From Rugosimonospora acidiphila (GTDB lineage: Bacteria; Actinomycetota; Actinomycetes; Mycobacteriales; Micromonosporaceae): 64,000 bases of DNA. Shown in pieces: positions 10,538-18,582 of the stretch; position 1 is the stretch's first letter, and each line of letters opens with the position of its first letter. The position numbers were made by a program, and so were the translations under genes. The notes under the pieces are model-generated. The model did not search any database, was not told where the DNA came from, and saw nothing but the letters and a program-made list of their open reading frames with translations. The stretch lies in assembly GCF_039543385.1 (NCBI RefSeq), contig NZ_BAABJQ010000009.1:62001-126000 (forward strand). Reading direction: 5' to 3'.

Positions 10538-10587
10538 TACGGGCGGTCGCGCGGACCGGTGAACATCGGTTCGCGCGACCGCCCGTA
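10538..10587. terminator. Bidirectional terminator hairpin
   Basis: A 16-bp perfect stem (TACGGGCGGTCGCGCG and complement), extended by a further few pairs after one mismatch, lies between two convergent genes. It starts 3 bp after the LamG stop and ends 13 bp before the stop of the PH-domain gene, so it can serve both. Confidence 0.8.
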
Positions 10588-10600
10588 GGAGCTTCGACGG

Positions 10601-10999
10601 TCAGTCGCCGACGATGCGGTTCAGGATCTCGTTGTGCACGTGCTGGGCCTTCTCGCTGCCCCGGAACTCGACCTCGTAGGTCAGCGTGCCGACGTGGATG
10701 CCGATCGTGCCGCTGGAGAAGAACGAGCCGGCGAAGGACTTGTTGCTCAGCACGCTGACGCTGTGGATCCGCGAGTACGGCACGCTGGTCACGGCCAGCT
10801 TCTCCCCCACGAACGACTTATCCTGAATGATCACCCGCCGGTCGGTCAGGCCAAGGAACCCGGTACCGATGCCGTGCGCGTCGTACACCGCGAGCAGGTT
10901 CTCGCCCGCCACCAGGCCGGCCTGGATCTGCTCCAGTTGGTCCTGCCGGTCAAACGGGACGCTGTCCGGCGCGGCCGCCGGCTCACTTGTGATAGTCAC
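10601..10999 (-). CDS. Bacterial PH-domain protein
   Basis: The 132-residue product has no signal peptide or membrane segment. Its core, from about residue 20 (DQLEQIQAGLVAGENLLAVY), continues through FLGLTDRRVIIQDKS, VPYSRIHSVSV and GTLTYEVEFRG to a C-terminal helix. This is the pattern of small bacterial pleckstrin-homology-like proteins (YokE/bPH type), whose biochemical role is generally unknown. A longer frame runs upstream to 11098, but the GTG at 10999 has a GGAG motif a few bases before it and begins just ahead of the conserved region, so that start is chosen. It converges with the LamG gene and lies downstream of, and in the same direction as, the flavin oxidase. Confidence 0.75.
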   Translation of the reverse strand: MTITSEPAAAPDSVPFDRQDQLEQIQAGLVAGENLLAVYDAHGIGTGFLGLTDRRVIIQDKSFVGEKLAVTSVPYSRIHSVSVLSNKSFAGSFFSSGTIGIHVGTLTYEVEFRGSEKAQHVHNEILNRIVGD

Positions 11000-11116
11000 G
11001 CTTCTCCGATCAACCCGTGGGATGTGCTTCGACGATCGCGCGCAAGTCTGCCATCGCGCCCCGGGCACCGCCGCACCCTCCTCGCCCCGGTGCCCCACCG
11101 GGGGCGCCGGCCCCGC

Positions 11117-12778
11117 TCAGGCGGGCGGCTCGACCGCCAGCGCGTGCCGGAACACGTCGCGCGGGTCCCAGCGTGCCTTCACCTGGCGCAGCCGGGGGTA
11201 GTTGTCCTTGTAGTAGAGCGTGCTCCAGGGCACGCCGGAGGTGTTCCACGCCGGATCGGCCAGGTCGGCGTCGGCGTAATTGATGTAGGAGCCGTCGCTG
11301 ACCTCGTTCGGTACCGGCACCCCGCCGGTGGCCGCGTACACGTCGCGGTAGAAGTCGCGGACCCAGGCGAGGTTGTCCGCGTCGTCGGCCTCGTCGTACC
11401 AGACCGACTGGTACACCGCCTTCATGACCACGTCCCGCTGGGCGACCGCGGTCGCCCCCGGCGCGACGGCGCGGACCTGGCCGCCGTACCCGATCATGAG
11501 CATGCCGCAGTTGGAGTTGCCGGCGGAGTTCGTCAGGTTGCGGTAGATGGCGGACAGTTGGGCGTCGGTGAACGAGCGGCGCAGGTAGCCCGCCTTGATC
11601 TTGTACCGGCGGCTGATCACGTCGCCCGGCTCGCCGAGGCCGGGGAAGGTCGTCGCGTGCATCCACGGCATGGTCCGCCGCTCGTTCAGGACGGGCGTCA
11701 GCCCGGTGCCGGCGCTCACCGCGCACACGAGATCGGTGACCAGGTCGTTCACGTTCGGGATGCCCACGTCGGTCTGCACGACCAGCTGGAACTGGCCGGC
11801 GGTGCGGTGCGCCGGCATGAGCAGCGCGTACAGGCCGGCGTTGGGCGAGCCGGGCGCGCTGTTGCGCTCGTGCCAGGTGCCGAAGTTGCGCAGCAGGGTG
11901 GTGAACGCCTGCTCGGTCATCGCGTCGTCCCACTGCCAGATGACCAGGCACTCCAGCATGTCGGTAGGCGCGGCGGGCAGCAGCCGGGACGGCTCGCCGT
12001 CGGTGGCGTCCGGCGAGCGCAGCCAGTACTTGGTCACCACCCCGAAGTTGCCGCCCCCGCCGCCGGTGTGCGCCCACCACAGGTCGTGGTTCGGGTCGTC
12101 CGGTTCCCGGGTGGCCACCACGGCGCGAGCCGTACCGCCCGGGTCGACCACCACCACCTCCACGCCGTACAGGTGGTCCACCACCGAGCCGTACCGGCGC
12201 GACAGCGGCCCGTACCCCCCGCCGGCGAAGTGCCCGCCCGCGCCCACCTCGGGGCAGCCGCCCGCCGGGACCGTGACGCCCCAGCCCTTGAGCAGGGTGC
12301 GGTAGACCTGGCCGAGCGTGGCGCCCGGCTGCACCACGAACGCGCGCCGCCCCGCGTCGTAGCCGACCGCGTCCATCGGCGACAGGTCCAGCAGCATCCG
12401 CACCGCCGGGTCGGCGGTGAAGTTCTCGAAGCAGTGCCCGCCGCTGCGCACCGCCACCCGCCGGCCGGAGCGCACCGCGTCGGACACCGCCTTTACCACC
12501 TGGTCGGTCGACCCGACCACGCGCACCTCATCGGGCCGGCCCACGAACCGGAAGTTGTTGCCACGCAACAGGTTGTCGTACCGCGGATCCCCTGGCCGGA
12601 TCGTCACCGGCCCCAGCCGCCCAGGCACCGCCTCCTGAGGCGATCCGGCGGCCTGGGCCGATCCGGCGGCCTGAGCCGGCACGGCGCCGATCGCGCCCGC
12701 CACGCCGGCGCCGGCGACCGCCGCCGCTCCGGCGAGAATCCCGCGGCGACTCACGTGGTCGCGTTCTGGCTTGCTCAC
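11117..12778 (-). CDS. Tat-secreted FAD-linked oxidase (BBE family)
   Basis: The 553-residue protein belongs to the berberine-bridge-enzyme/glucooligosaccharide-oxidase group of the VAO flavoprotein fold. A twin-arginine signal (SRRGIL at residues 10-15, then a long Ala/Gly hydrophobic stretch to AQAAG) predicts folded export with the cofactor bound. FAD-domain motifs include RSGGH (His115) and GGCPEVGAGGHFAGGGYG (Cys175). These match the His and Cys that attach FAD bicovalently in characterised relatives. A substrate domain and the C-terminal BBE segment (YYKDNYPRLRQVKARWDPRDVF) are intact. Likely reaction: two-electron oxidation of a sugar or other alcohol with release of hydrogen peroxide; the substrate is unknown. 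The GTG at 12778 is preceded by GGGGGA. The signal region contains an 18-bp tandem duplication (12641-12676). Confidence 0.85.
   Translation of the reverse strand: MSKPERDHVSRRGILAGAAAVAGAGVAGAIGAVPAQAAGSAQAAGSPQEAVPGRLGPVTIRPGDPRYDNLLRGNNFRFVGRPDEVRVVGSTDQVVKAVSDAVRSGRRVAVRSGGHCFENFTADPAVRMLLDLSPMDAVGYDAGRRAFVVQPGATLGQVYRTLLKGWGVTVPAGGCPEVGAGGHFAGGGYGPLSRRYGSVVDHLYGVEVVVVDPGGTARAVVATREPDDPNHDLWWAHTGGGGGNFGVVTKYWLRSPDATDGEPSRLLPAAPTDMLECLVIWQWDDAMTEQAFTTLLRNFGTWHERNSAPGSPNAGLYALLMPAHRTAGQFQLVVQTDVGIPNVNDLVTDLVCAVSAGTGLTPVLNERRTMPWMHATTFPGLGEPGDVISRRYKIKAGYLRRSFTDAQLSAIYRNLTNSAGNSNCGMLMIGYGGQVRAVAPGATAVAQRDVVMKAVYQSVWYDEADDADNLAWVRDFYRDVYAATGGVPVPNEVSDGSYINYADADLADPAWNTSGVPWSTLYYKDNYPRLRQVKARWDPRDVFRHALAVEPPA
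12641..12676. repeat. 18-bp tandem duplication in a signal-peptide region
   Basis: Two copies of CGATCCGGCGGCCTGGGC differ at one base and encode the repeated AQAAGS of the flavin oxidase just after its Tat signal. The unit length is a multiple of three, so the frame is kept. Confidence 0.75.
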
Positions 12779-12900
12779 TGCGGTCCCCCAATCCGGCCCG
12801 GCCGCCGCGGCCGGGACTGGCTCAACGGTCGCAGTCAGGGTTCGCCAGCGCATGGACCGGCCGGCCGGTCCAACGGCTGAGCCCGGCGATCGGCCGGACG

Positions 12901-12967
12901 GTGGAGCCACTCCACCGATCGGTGGGCTGTCCCGCGACCGGCGCGGGCGACGCCGCGCGGGACAGCC
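12901..12967. promoter_or_regulatory. Inverted repeats in a divergent intergenic region
   Basis: Two inverted repeats lie between the divergent oxidase and GNAT genes. One is GTGGAG-CCA-CTCCAC (12901-12915). The other is a 12-bp perfect pair (GGCTGTCCCGCG, 12925-12936, and its complement, 12956-12967). They could be operators or an attenuator hairpin; no regulator gene is adjacent. Confidence 0.35.
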
Positions 12968-13036
12968 ATGACGGCGGCGCTCGTGAGACGATCCGCTGCG
13001 GATGACGCGTGACGTCGACGCTAGTGCGGGGGGAAC

Positions 13037-13606
13037 ATGTCTTCGGTGTCTCTGAGCGACGTGTCGCTGGGCGACGACGGTGCGCGGCTGCGCCCGCTCG
13101 AGCCGTGGCGGGACGAGGAGTTTCTGACCCACATGGATCGGGGCCGGGAGTTCATCGGGCGGTACATCGCGCTGCCCGACGCCGTCACCGACCTGGCGTC
13201 GAGCCGCGAGTTCCTCCAGTCGTACGCGGACAAGGTCGCCGCCGACCGGGGCGGCGTCTACGGCATCTGGGCGGATGGCACGCTGGTCGGCGGTGTCCTG
13301 TTCAGGACGATGGACGTCGGGCGGGGCACCGCCGAGGCGGGCTGCTGGTTGGAGCCGGCGGCGGTGGGCCGGGGCCTGGTGACCAGGGCGGCGCGCGTGA
13401 TCATCGACTGGGCCATCGAGGAGCGCGGCATCCACCGCGTGGAGTGGGTGGTCTCGTCGGCGAACCAGGCCAGTATCGCCGTGGCCCAGCGCCTGGGGAT
13501 GACCAAGGAGGGCGTGCTGCGGGAGAGCTACCCGTACCGGGGCCGGCGGCACGACATGGAGATGTGGTCGGTCCTCGCTCCGGAATGGCGGGCGGCCCGG
13601 GCCTGA
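13037..13606 (+). CDS. GNAT N-acetyltransferase, RimJ/RimL type
   Basis: The 189-residue protein has the RimJ/RimL-like GNAT layout: RLRPLEPWRDEEF at the N-terminus, then ADGTLVGGVLFRT and EAGCWLEPAAVGRGLVTRAARVIIDWA, which carries the acetyl-CoA pyrophosphate-binding loop. The ending GIHRVEWVVSSANQASIAVAQRLGMTKEG is the usual splayed strand and helix with the conserved Asn and Leu-Gly-Met. It transfers acetyl from acetyl-CoA to an amine (protein N-terminus, antibiotic or metabolite); the acceptor cannot be told. A GGGGGG ribosome-binding site lies immediately before the ATG. Confidence 0.88.
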   Translation: MSSVSLSDVSLGDDGARLRPLEPWRDEEFLTHMDRGREFIGRYIALPDAVTDLASSREFLQSYADKVAADRGGVYGIWADGTLVGGVLFRTMDVGRGTAEAGCWLEPAAVGRGLVTRAARVIIDWAIEERGIHRVEWVVSSANQASIAVAQRLGMTKEGVLRESYPYRGRRHDMEMWSVLAPEWRAARA

Positions 13607-13634
13607 CCGAGCCGAACGCGCCGGGTTGGACTCC

Positions 13635-14405
13635 TCAGCCCTTGACGCGCTCCGGATCGGCGCCACGGCCCCTGGCCCACAGCAGTGCGGCGTTCGCGCG
13701 CACCGCCCGGTGGTACGGCGTCAGCTCGTCACCCGCCCAGTACACCTCGATGTCCGAGGAGCCGTCCCCCAGGGTGTCCACTATCCAGCTGCGGATCCGC
13801 GCCTCCAGGTCCCAGGCGAGCGTGTCGGGCGCCACCTCGACCAGGAAGACCCGCCGTGCGTCGCGCGGCGGCCCGGCCGGGCCGAACCGCCAGGCGCGCC
13901 ACAGCCCGATCACGCATTCGTGGTCGGGCACCTCCATCACCACCGCCTCGTCCACCAGGTCGGTCAGCTCCTCGGCCAGGTCGGCGAGGGACGCCAGCGA
14001 ATCCGGCAGGTCGGTCAGGTCCGCACCGCAGCCGCTGAGGTCCAGGCTGGCGGGGATGCGCGATCCGCCCGAGGCCAACGCGCCGGCCGGCACCGGGGCG
14101 AACCGGTGGTCCGTGGCCGGGATGTCCTCCGCGACGGCCACCAGGTCCGCGCCTGCCAGATCGCGCTCGCCGACCATCATCTGCAGCAGCTCGAGGTTGG
14201 CCGGCCGCAGCGAGATCCCGAGCGTCGCCGCCGATCCCGCCACGGTGTCCGGGATTATCGCCAGATCTCCATCGACCAGCGCGGTGCGCAGATAAGTGAG
14301 CAGGTCGTCCGGGACCCTCCCGGCCAGCTCCAGCAGCAACTCGTGGATGCCCGCGAAGAAGTGCCACAACAGGTCGTCCAGATCGCCCCGATTACCGATT
14401 TTCAT
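13635..14405 (-). CDS. Uncharacterised 256-residue protein
   Basis: I do not recognise this family. The protein is acidic and Leu-rich. It starts MKIGNRGDLDDLLWHFFAGIHE and contains a helical segment (DLTDLPDSLASLADLAEELTDLVDEAVV, about residues 130-160). A beta-rich end follows, FLVEVAPDTLAWDLEARIRSWIVDTLGDGSSDIEVYWAGDEL. No signal peptide or transmembrane segment is present, so it is probably cytoplasmic. The frame stays open upstream to 14495, but the ATG at 14405 is preceded by GGGGGAGCGCTGGC and begins where protein-like sequence begins. This start lies in the last of three 16-bp tandem repeats, each carrying the same ribosome-binding site and ATG. It converges on the GNAT gene with 28 bp between the stops. 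Confidence 0.65.
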   Translation of the reverse strand: MKIGNRGDLDDLLWHFFAGIHELLLELAGRVPDDLLTYLRTALVDGDLAIIPDTVAGSAATLGISLRPANLELLQMMVGERDLAGADLVAVAEDIPATDHRFAPVPAGALASGGSRIPASLDLSGCGADLTDLPDSLASLADLAEELTDLVDEAVVMEVPDHECVIGLWRAWRFGPAGPPRDARRVFLVEVAPDTLAWDLEARIRSWIVDTLGDGSSDIEVYWAGDELTPYHRAVRANAALLWARGRGADPERVKG

Positions 14406-14450
14406 GCCAGCGCTCCCCCATGCCAGCGCTCCCCCATGCCAGCGCTCCCC
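14403..14450 (-). repeat. Triple 16-bp repeat, each with ribosome-binding site and ATG
   Basis: Three perfect copies of CATGCCAGCGCTCCCC (plus strand). Read on the minus strand, every unit gives GGGGAGCGCTGGCATG, that is a Shine-Dalgarno-like run followed by an ATG. Sixteen is not a multiple of three, so the three ATGs fall in three different frames. Only the ATG at 14405 opens the 256-residue gene. Confidence 0.9.
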
Positions 14451-14458
14451 CGACGTGG

Positions 14459-14495
14459 ATGACGCGCCCGCGCCGTGACGGTGCGGGCGCGTCAT
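14459..14495 (-). terminator. Long palindromic terminator hairpin (copy 1)
   Basis: Arms ATGACGCGCCCGC and its exact complement (13 bp) enclose an 11-nt centre that is itself nearly self-complementary (CCGT-G-ACGG), so almost the whole 37 bp can pair. It follows, on the minus strand, the short coding tail ending at 14512. A related hairpin follows the related tail at 15433. Confidence 0.75.
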
Positions 14496-14511
14496 CGCCC
14501 ATGCCTGAAGG

Positions 14512-14574
14512 CTACTTGTCCTTGACCACCAGCTGGGTCCGGCCCGATCCGACCCGGCAGTGGTCAGCCCCGGA
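14512..14574 (-). pseudogene. Orphan protein tail (copy 1)
   Basis: On the minus strand this encodes SGADHCRVGSGRTQLVVKDK and a TAG stop. The same tail (VLAGHHYTVGSGRTHLVVKGK, TAA) is found at 15433. The two agree in frame, differ by conservative or third-base changes, and are both followed by a long hairpin. That pattern suggests selected coding sequence rather than chance. No start or domain is attached to either tail. It might be the shifted end of the secreted protein that stops at 14631, or a decayed duplicate. Confidence 0.4.
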
Positions 14575-14630
14575 CACGTTGGTGCCGGCCCGCAACCTCG
14601 TGGGCCGGCGCCAACGCGGGGTCGACGGGG

Positions 14631-15299
14631 TCAGCCGGTGACCGTCGCCGTGGCGGAGCCACCGAAGTTGCTCGTGACGGTGATCTGCCGCGGGTTGTCC
14701 AACCAGTTCCGCTCGTCCGAGTAGCTGCCGCCGCCGTTGTTGGTCAGGGCGAAGCCCAGCGAGACGGTGAGTACGGCGTTGGGGTTGCTGCTGGTTGCCT
14801 GGATCTTCAGGTGACCGGTCTTCCACTGGGCCAGGGTGATGCGCACGGTGTCCTTGGCCGGCGGGGTGCCCGGCGTGACCGTGATCGTCGCTGTCACCGT
14901 GGTGGTGCCGAACGCGCTGGCGGTCACCGTCACCGTGGTGGCCGCGGTCACCGCCTGGGTGGCGACCGGGAACGCCGTGCTGGACTGGCCGGGGCGCACG
15001 ACCGCCTCCGTCGGTACCGTCAGCACGGCCGGGTCGCTGCTGCTCAGGTTCACGACGGCACCCTGCGACGCGCTCGCCACGAAGGTCGCCGTACCGGTGG
15101 AGGCACCACCGCCGACGACGGTGGCCGGCGCGAAGGTGACCGATCGCAGGTTGGGGGCGGTGGTCTGGTTCCCGCCGCCGCCACCGCCGCCACCGCCACC
15201 CTTGGCGAACGCGGGGGCGGCGAGGAGGACACCGAGGAGTGCGGGGACCACGGCGGCGAGCCGCAGCAGCCGCCTGGACCGGGACGTTGCGTGGGACAT
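14631..15299 (-). CDS. Small secreted protein with Ig-like beta domains
   Basis: The 222-residue protein has a clear signal peptide (MSHATSRSRRLLRLAAVVPALLG then APAFA) followed by a run of ten glycines. About 100 residues look like a bacterial Ig-like or cadherin-type beta sandwich (VTFAPATVVGGGASTGTATF, VVNLSSSDPAVLTVP, VTVTASAFGTTTVTATITV). A second beta-rich segment (DTVRITLAQWKTGHLKIQATSS...ITVTSNFGGSATATVTG) ends the protein. It has no catalytic motif; an extracellular structural or adhesive role is inferred. The ATG at 15299 is chosen because it begins the signal peptide; the frame runs on upstream without features. It is flanked on both sides by copies of the tail/terminator module. 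Confidence 0.75.
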   Translation of the reverse strand: MSHATSRSRRLLRLAAVVPALLGVLLAAPAFAKGGGGGGGGGGNQTTAPNLRSVTFAPATVVGGGASTGTATFVASASQGAVVNLSSSDPAVLTVPTEAVVRPGQSSTAFPVATQAVTAATTVTVTASAFGTTTVTATITVTPGTPPAKDTVRITLAQWKTGHLKIQATSSNPNAVLTVSLGFALTNNGGGSYSDERNWLDNPRQITVTSNFGGSATATVTG

Positions 15300-15378
15300 C
15301 CTGACCTCACGTCGGACGGTGAATAGGTGGACACCCTCTGCCACGCACCCGGTCGCGATTTGGTTCGCCGGAACGGCG

Positions 15379-15416
15379 GTGACGCGCTCGCGCCGTGACC
15401 GGCACGGGCGCGTCAC
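15379..15416 (-). terminator. Long terminator hairpin (copy 2)
   Basis: The arms GTGACGCGCTCGCGCCG and CGGCACGGGCGCGTCAC pair at 15 of 17 positions around a 4-nt loop. In sequence, and in position after a coding tail, it resembles the hairpin at 14459. Confidence 0.7.
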
Positions 15417-15432
15417 CGCCTAGGTCTGGTGG

Positions 15433-15495
15433 TTACTTGCCCTTCACCACCAGGTGGGTCCGGCCCGACCCGACCGTGTAGTGGTGACCTGCGAG
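15433..15495 (-). pseudogene. Orphan protein tail (copy 2)
   Basis: Encodes VLAGHHYTVGSGRTHLVVKGK and TAA on the minus strand, homologous to the tail at 14512. The frame continues upstream into the asparaginase promoter without recognisable protein, so this is probably the remnant of a gene whose body has been lost. Confidence 0.4.
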
Positions 15496-15632
15496 CACCA
15501 CCGAGGCCGCGGCGTGCCGGGCGCGTGGTCGGCCGGGTGCCGGGCCGGTGCCGCCGCGTTCCGGCCAACCTCGCCTCGGCCGATAAACTTGATCACGGTC
15601 GCCGTGGTAGCGCCGATGGAGGGAGAACCGCC

Positions 15633-16706
15633 GTGCCGTCAACCACCCCAGGATCGCCGCCCAGGGTCACCCTGTTCGGGTTGGGCGGCACCATCGCCAT
15701 GACCGGCACCGGCGGCGTCGTGCCCAGCCTCAGCGCCGAGCAGCTGGTCGCCGCGGTTCCCGGGCTGGCCGGGGCCGGCGTCGAGCTGGACGTGGTCAGC
15801 TTCCGCTCGCGGCCCGGCGCCGCCGTCACCTTCGCCGACCTCACCGAGCTGGCCGGCGCCGTGCGCGAAAGCCTGGCGGCCGGCACCCAGGGCGTGGTGG
15901 TCACCCAGGGCACCGACACCATCGAGGAGACCGCGTACCTGCTCGACCTGCTGCGCACCGGTACCGCGCCGATCGTCGTCACCGGCGCCATGCGCAACCC
16001 CACCCTGGCCGGTGCCGACGGGCCGGCCAACCTGCTGGCCGCCGTCCAGGTCGCCGCCAGCCCGCACGCGGCCGGGCTGGGCTGCCTGGTGGTGTTCGCC
16101 GACGAGATTCACGCCGCCGGCCGCGTACGCAAGAGCCACGCCACCAGCCCCGGCACGTTCGTCTCACCGACCGGCGGCCCACTCGGGTACGTCGTCGAGG
16201 GCTCCCCGGTCATCGTCAACCGCCCGGCCCGCCGGTACACGATCGGGGCGGCTCCGGGCCAGCCGACCGCGCTCCCCCGCGAACCGGTTGGGGATGCTCA
16301 CCCCCGCCACAACCCGGCTCCGGCTGCGCTCCCCCGGGTCGGCCTGTACACCGCCACGCTTGGCGACGACGCCGCCCTGCTGCCCCGGTTCACCGAGGAC
16401 CTGGACGGGCTCGTGGTCGCCGGGTTCGGTGCTGGACACGTACCGGACACCTGGGTGCCCGCCCTCACCGAGGCCGCCGCGCGCATCCCCGTCGTGCTGG
16501 CCTCCCGCACCGGCGCCGGCCCCGTCCTGTCCGGCACCTACGGCTTCCCCGGCTCCGAACGCGACCTGCTGTCCAGGGGCCTGATCCGGGCCGGGTTCCT
16601 CGACTCCGTCAAGGCCCGCATCCTGCTGCACTGCCTGCTGGCCGCCGGCACCGACCGGGCCGGCATCGCCGCCGCCTTCGCCACTGTGGACGGCCTCGGC
16701 GGATAG
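15633..16706 (+). CDS. L-asparaginase
   Basis: The 357-residue enzyme hydrolyses L-asparagine to aspartate and ammonia. Both Thr-containing active-site motifs are present: LGGTIAMT near the N-terminus, and VVTQGTDTIEETAYLLDLL at about residues 90-108, which includes the TDT catalytic Thr-Asp. The Lys of the second triad is in RKSHATSPGTF. The C-terminal small domain (LDGLVVAGFGAGHVPDTWVPAL, VVLASRTGAGPVLSGTYGF) is complete. There is no signal peptide, so it is probably cytoplasmic. The GTG at 15633 follows GGAGGGAGAA. A putative -10 (TAAACT) lies about 45 bp upstream. Confidence 0.92.
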   Translation: MPSTTPGSPPRVTLFGLGGTIAMTGTGGVVPSLSAEQLVAAVPGLAGAGVELDVVSFRSRPGAAVTFADLTELAGAVRESLAAGTQGVVVTQGTDTIEETAYLLDLLRTGTAPIVVTGAMRNPTLAGADGPANLLAAVQVAASPHAAGLGCLVVFADEIHAAGRVRKSHATSPGTFVSPTGGPLGYVVEGSPVIVNRPARRYTIGAAPGQPTALPREPVGDAHPRHNPAPAALPRVGLYTATLGDDAALLPRFTEDLDGLVVAGFGAGHVPDTWVPALTEAAARIPVVLASRTGAGPVLSGTYGFPGSERDLLSRGLIRAGFLDSVKARILLHCLLAAGTDRAGIAAAFATVDGLGG

Positions 16707-16708
16707 CC

Positions 16709-16730
16709 GCCGGCCGCTGCGGTGGCCGGC
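16709..16730. terminator. Hairpin between convergent genes
   Basis: GCCGGCC and its complement with an 8-nt loop, placed 3 bp after the asparaginase stop and 18 bp before the MFS stop. Confidence 0.5.
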
Positions 16731-16747
16731 CGGGCACGATCGGCGGA

Positions 16748-18286
16748 TCAGGTGTGCACCACCCGGGTCTCCTCGCCGGGGTCGCGCAGCCCGGCGGGTA
16801 TCGAGGCGGGCAGCAGCAGCACCGTGACCAGGGCGCCCACCAGGAACAGTCCGGTGGACCACCAGAACGCCGTGACGTAGCCGTGTACCGAGGCCAGTGC
16901 CGTGTTGTGGGTGGTGGAGGTCCGGCCGATCAGGAAGCGGGCGGTGGCCGTGGCGGCCAGCGTGTTGAGCACGGCCACGCCGATCGAGCCGCCGACCTGC
17001 TGCACGGTGTTGAAGGTGGCCGAGGCGACCCCGGCGTCCTCGGACAGCACGCCGAGGGTGGCGATGCTGGAGCTGGTGGAGAAGACCAGGCCGAGCCCGA
17101 CGCCGAGCACGATCATGCTGGGCAGCAGGACCGGAAAATACCCGCTGGTCAGGCTGATGCGGGTCAGCAGGAACACGCCCGCCGCGCCCAGCAGCATGCC
17201 GACCGGCACGGTCGCCTTCGGCGAGACGCGGCGCACCAGCGCCGGGCCCAGCACGGCCGCCACCAGCACCAGCACCAGTGGTAGCGGCAGGAAGGCCAGG
17301 CCGGTGCGCACCGCGCTGTAGCCGAGGATCTGTTGCAGGTACAGGCTGAGGAACAGGAAGACGCCGAGCATGGCACCGGTGGCCAGCAGGATGCCCAGGT
17401 AGCCGCCGCCCCGGGTACGATCGACCAGCACGCGCAGCGGCAGCAACGGGTTGGACACCCGGGCCTGCAGGGTCACGAACGCGATCAGCAGCACGGCGCC
17501 CACGGCCAGGAAGCCCACGGTGATCACCGAGGTCCAGCCGTCCCGGGGCACGTTCGCGAACCCGTACACGATCGCGAACAGCCCACCGCACACCGTGGCG
17601 GTACCGGGAATGTCGATGCGGGCGTGCGAGGCCGCGGGTCCACGCCCCGGCAGCAGCGCGATCGCGCCACCGGCCGCCGGGATGGCCGCCACGATGTTGA
17701 TGTACATGGTCCAGCGCCAGGACAGGTACTCGGTCAGTACGCCGCCGAGCAGCAGGCCGATCGTGGCGCCGCCGACGGCGATGGCGCCGAAGATGCCGAA
17801 GGCCCGGGCGCGCTCCCGCCCCCGGGAGAACGTGGTGGTCAGCACCGCGAGCGCGGCCGGCGCCAGGAACGCGGCGAACAGGCCCTGCACCGCCCGGCAG
17901 GTCACCAGCCACATGAAGTTGCGGGAGGCGCCGCCTACCGCCGACGCGATGGCGAACCCGATCAGGCCGATGACCAGAACGTTCTTGCGCCCCAGCCGGT
18001 CGGCCAGCCGCCCGCTGATCAGCAGCAGGCTGCCGAACGCGAGCGTGTACGCCGTGATGATCCACTGCCGGTCGCCGGCGGAGAAGTGCAGCGCCTGCTG
18101 CGCCGACGGCAGGGCGATGTTCATCACGGTGTTGTCCAGCGCGATCATCATCTGGGCCAGGCCCACGACCCCGAGGATCCACCAGCGCCGGGAATCCAGC
18201 TGGTCCTTGGCCTCGGTGGGCGACACCCTGGCTCTCGACTCGGACGCACGGCCGGCCGCGCTCCGGTTGGTCTCCGATGAGCTCAT
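16748..18286 (-). CDS. MFS drug exporter, DHA2 (EmrB/QacA) family
   Basis: The 512-residue integral membrane protein has about 14 hydrophobic segments, the DHA2 number. The first is WWILGVVGLAQMMIALDNTVMNIALP, which contains the DHA2 LDxTVxNxALP motif (motif D1). Motif A follows as GRLADRLGRKNVL, and motif C is near GGATIGLLLGGVL. Members export drugs, dyes or small metabolites by proton antiport. The soluble N-terminal 30 residues are charged. GGAAGG precedes the ATG. No regulator is adjacent, and a 296-bp gap with no clear signal separates it from the next gene in the same direction. Confidence 0.92.
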   Translation of the reverse strand: MSSSETNRSAAGRASESRARVSPTEAKDQLDSRRWWILGVVGLAQMMIALDNTVMNIALPSAQQALHFSAGDRQWIITAYTLAFGSLLLISGRLADRLGRKNVLVIGLIGFAIASAVGGASRNFMWLVTCRAVQGLFAAFLAPAALAVLTTTFSRGRERARAFGIFGAIAVGGATIGLLLGGVLTEYLSWRWTMYINIVAAIPAAGGAIALLPGRGPAASHARIDIPGTATVCGGLFAIVYGFANVPRDGWTSVITVGFLAVGAVLLIAFVTLQARVSNPLLPLRVLVDRTRGGGYLGILLATGAMLGVFLFLSLYLQQILGYSAVRTGLAFLPLPLVLVLVAAVLGPALVRRVSPKATVPVGMLLGAAGVFLLTRISLTSGYFPVLLPSMIVLGVGLGLVFSTSSSIATLGVLSEDAGVASATFNTVQQVGGSIGVAVLNTLAATATARFLIGRTSTTHNTALASVHGYVTAFWWSTGLFLVGALVTVLLLPASIPAGLRDPGEETRVVHT

Positions 18287-18582
18287 GAACGCCTTCCGCC
18301 GGGTCGTCCGCGAATCGTCCGGCGCCGGTCGCTCGGCGGCGCCGAAGGCCCTCGGAACTCATGGCGCCTGTTTGTTCCGTTCGGACCCCGGGACGCAGTT
18401 GCCCAGGAACCGCCCGGAGAAACACCTCACCGGCCCGGGCGAGGACGGGGAATCGGACGGCGGGCGCACCACGTACCTTCGGCGGAACCGGCGGACAAGG
18501 GGTCACGAGGGACCCACCCAGCCGCCGGTTCGACCCGAGCTCTGCCGCTACCCGGGCGTTGCCGATAGCGCGCCCAGCACCC

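Noticed and set aside
12901..12967. Riboswitch between the oxidase and GNAT genes
   Set aside because: There are only two simple inverted repeats, with no conserved aptamer core that I recognise.
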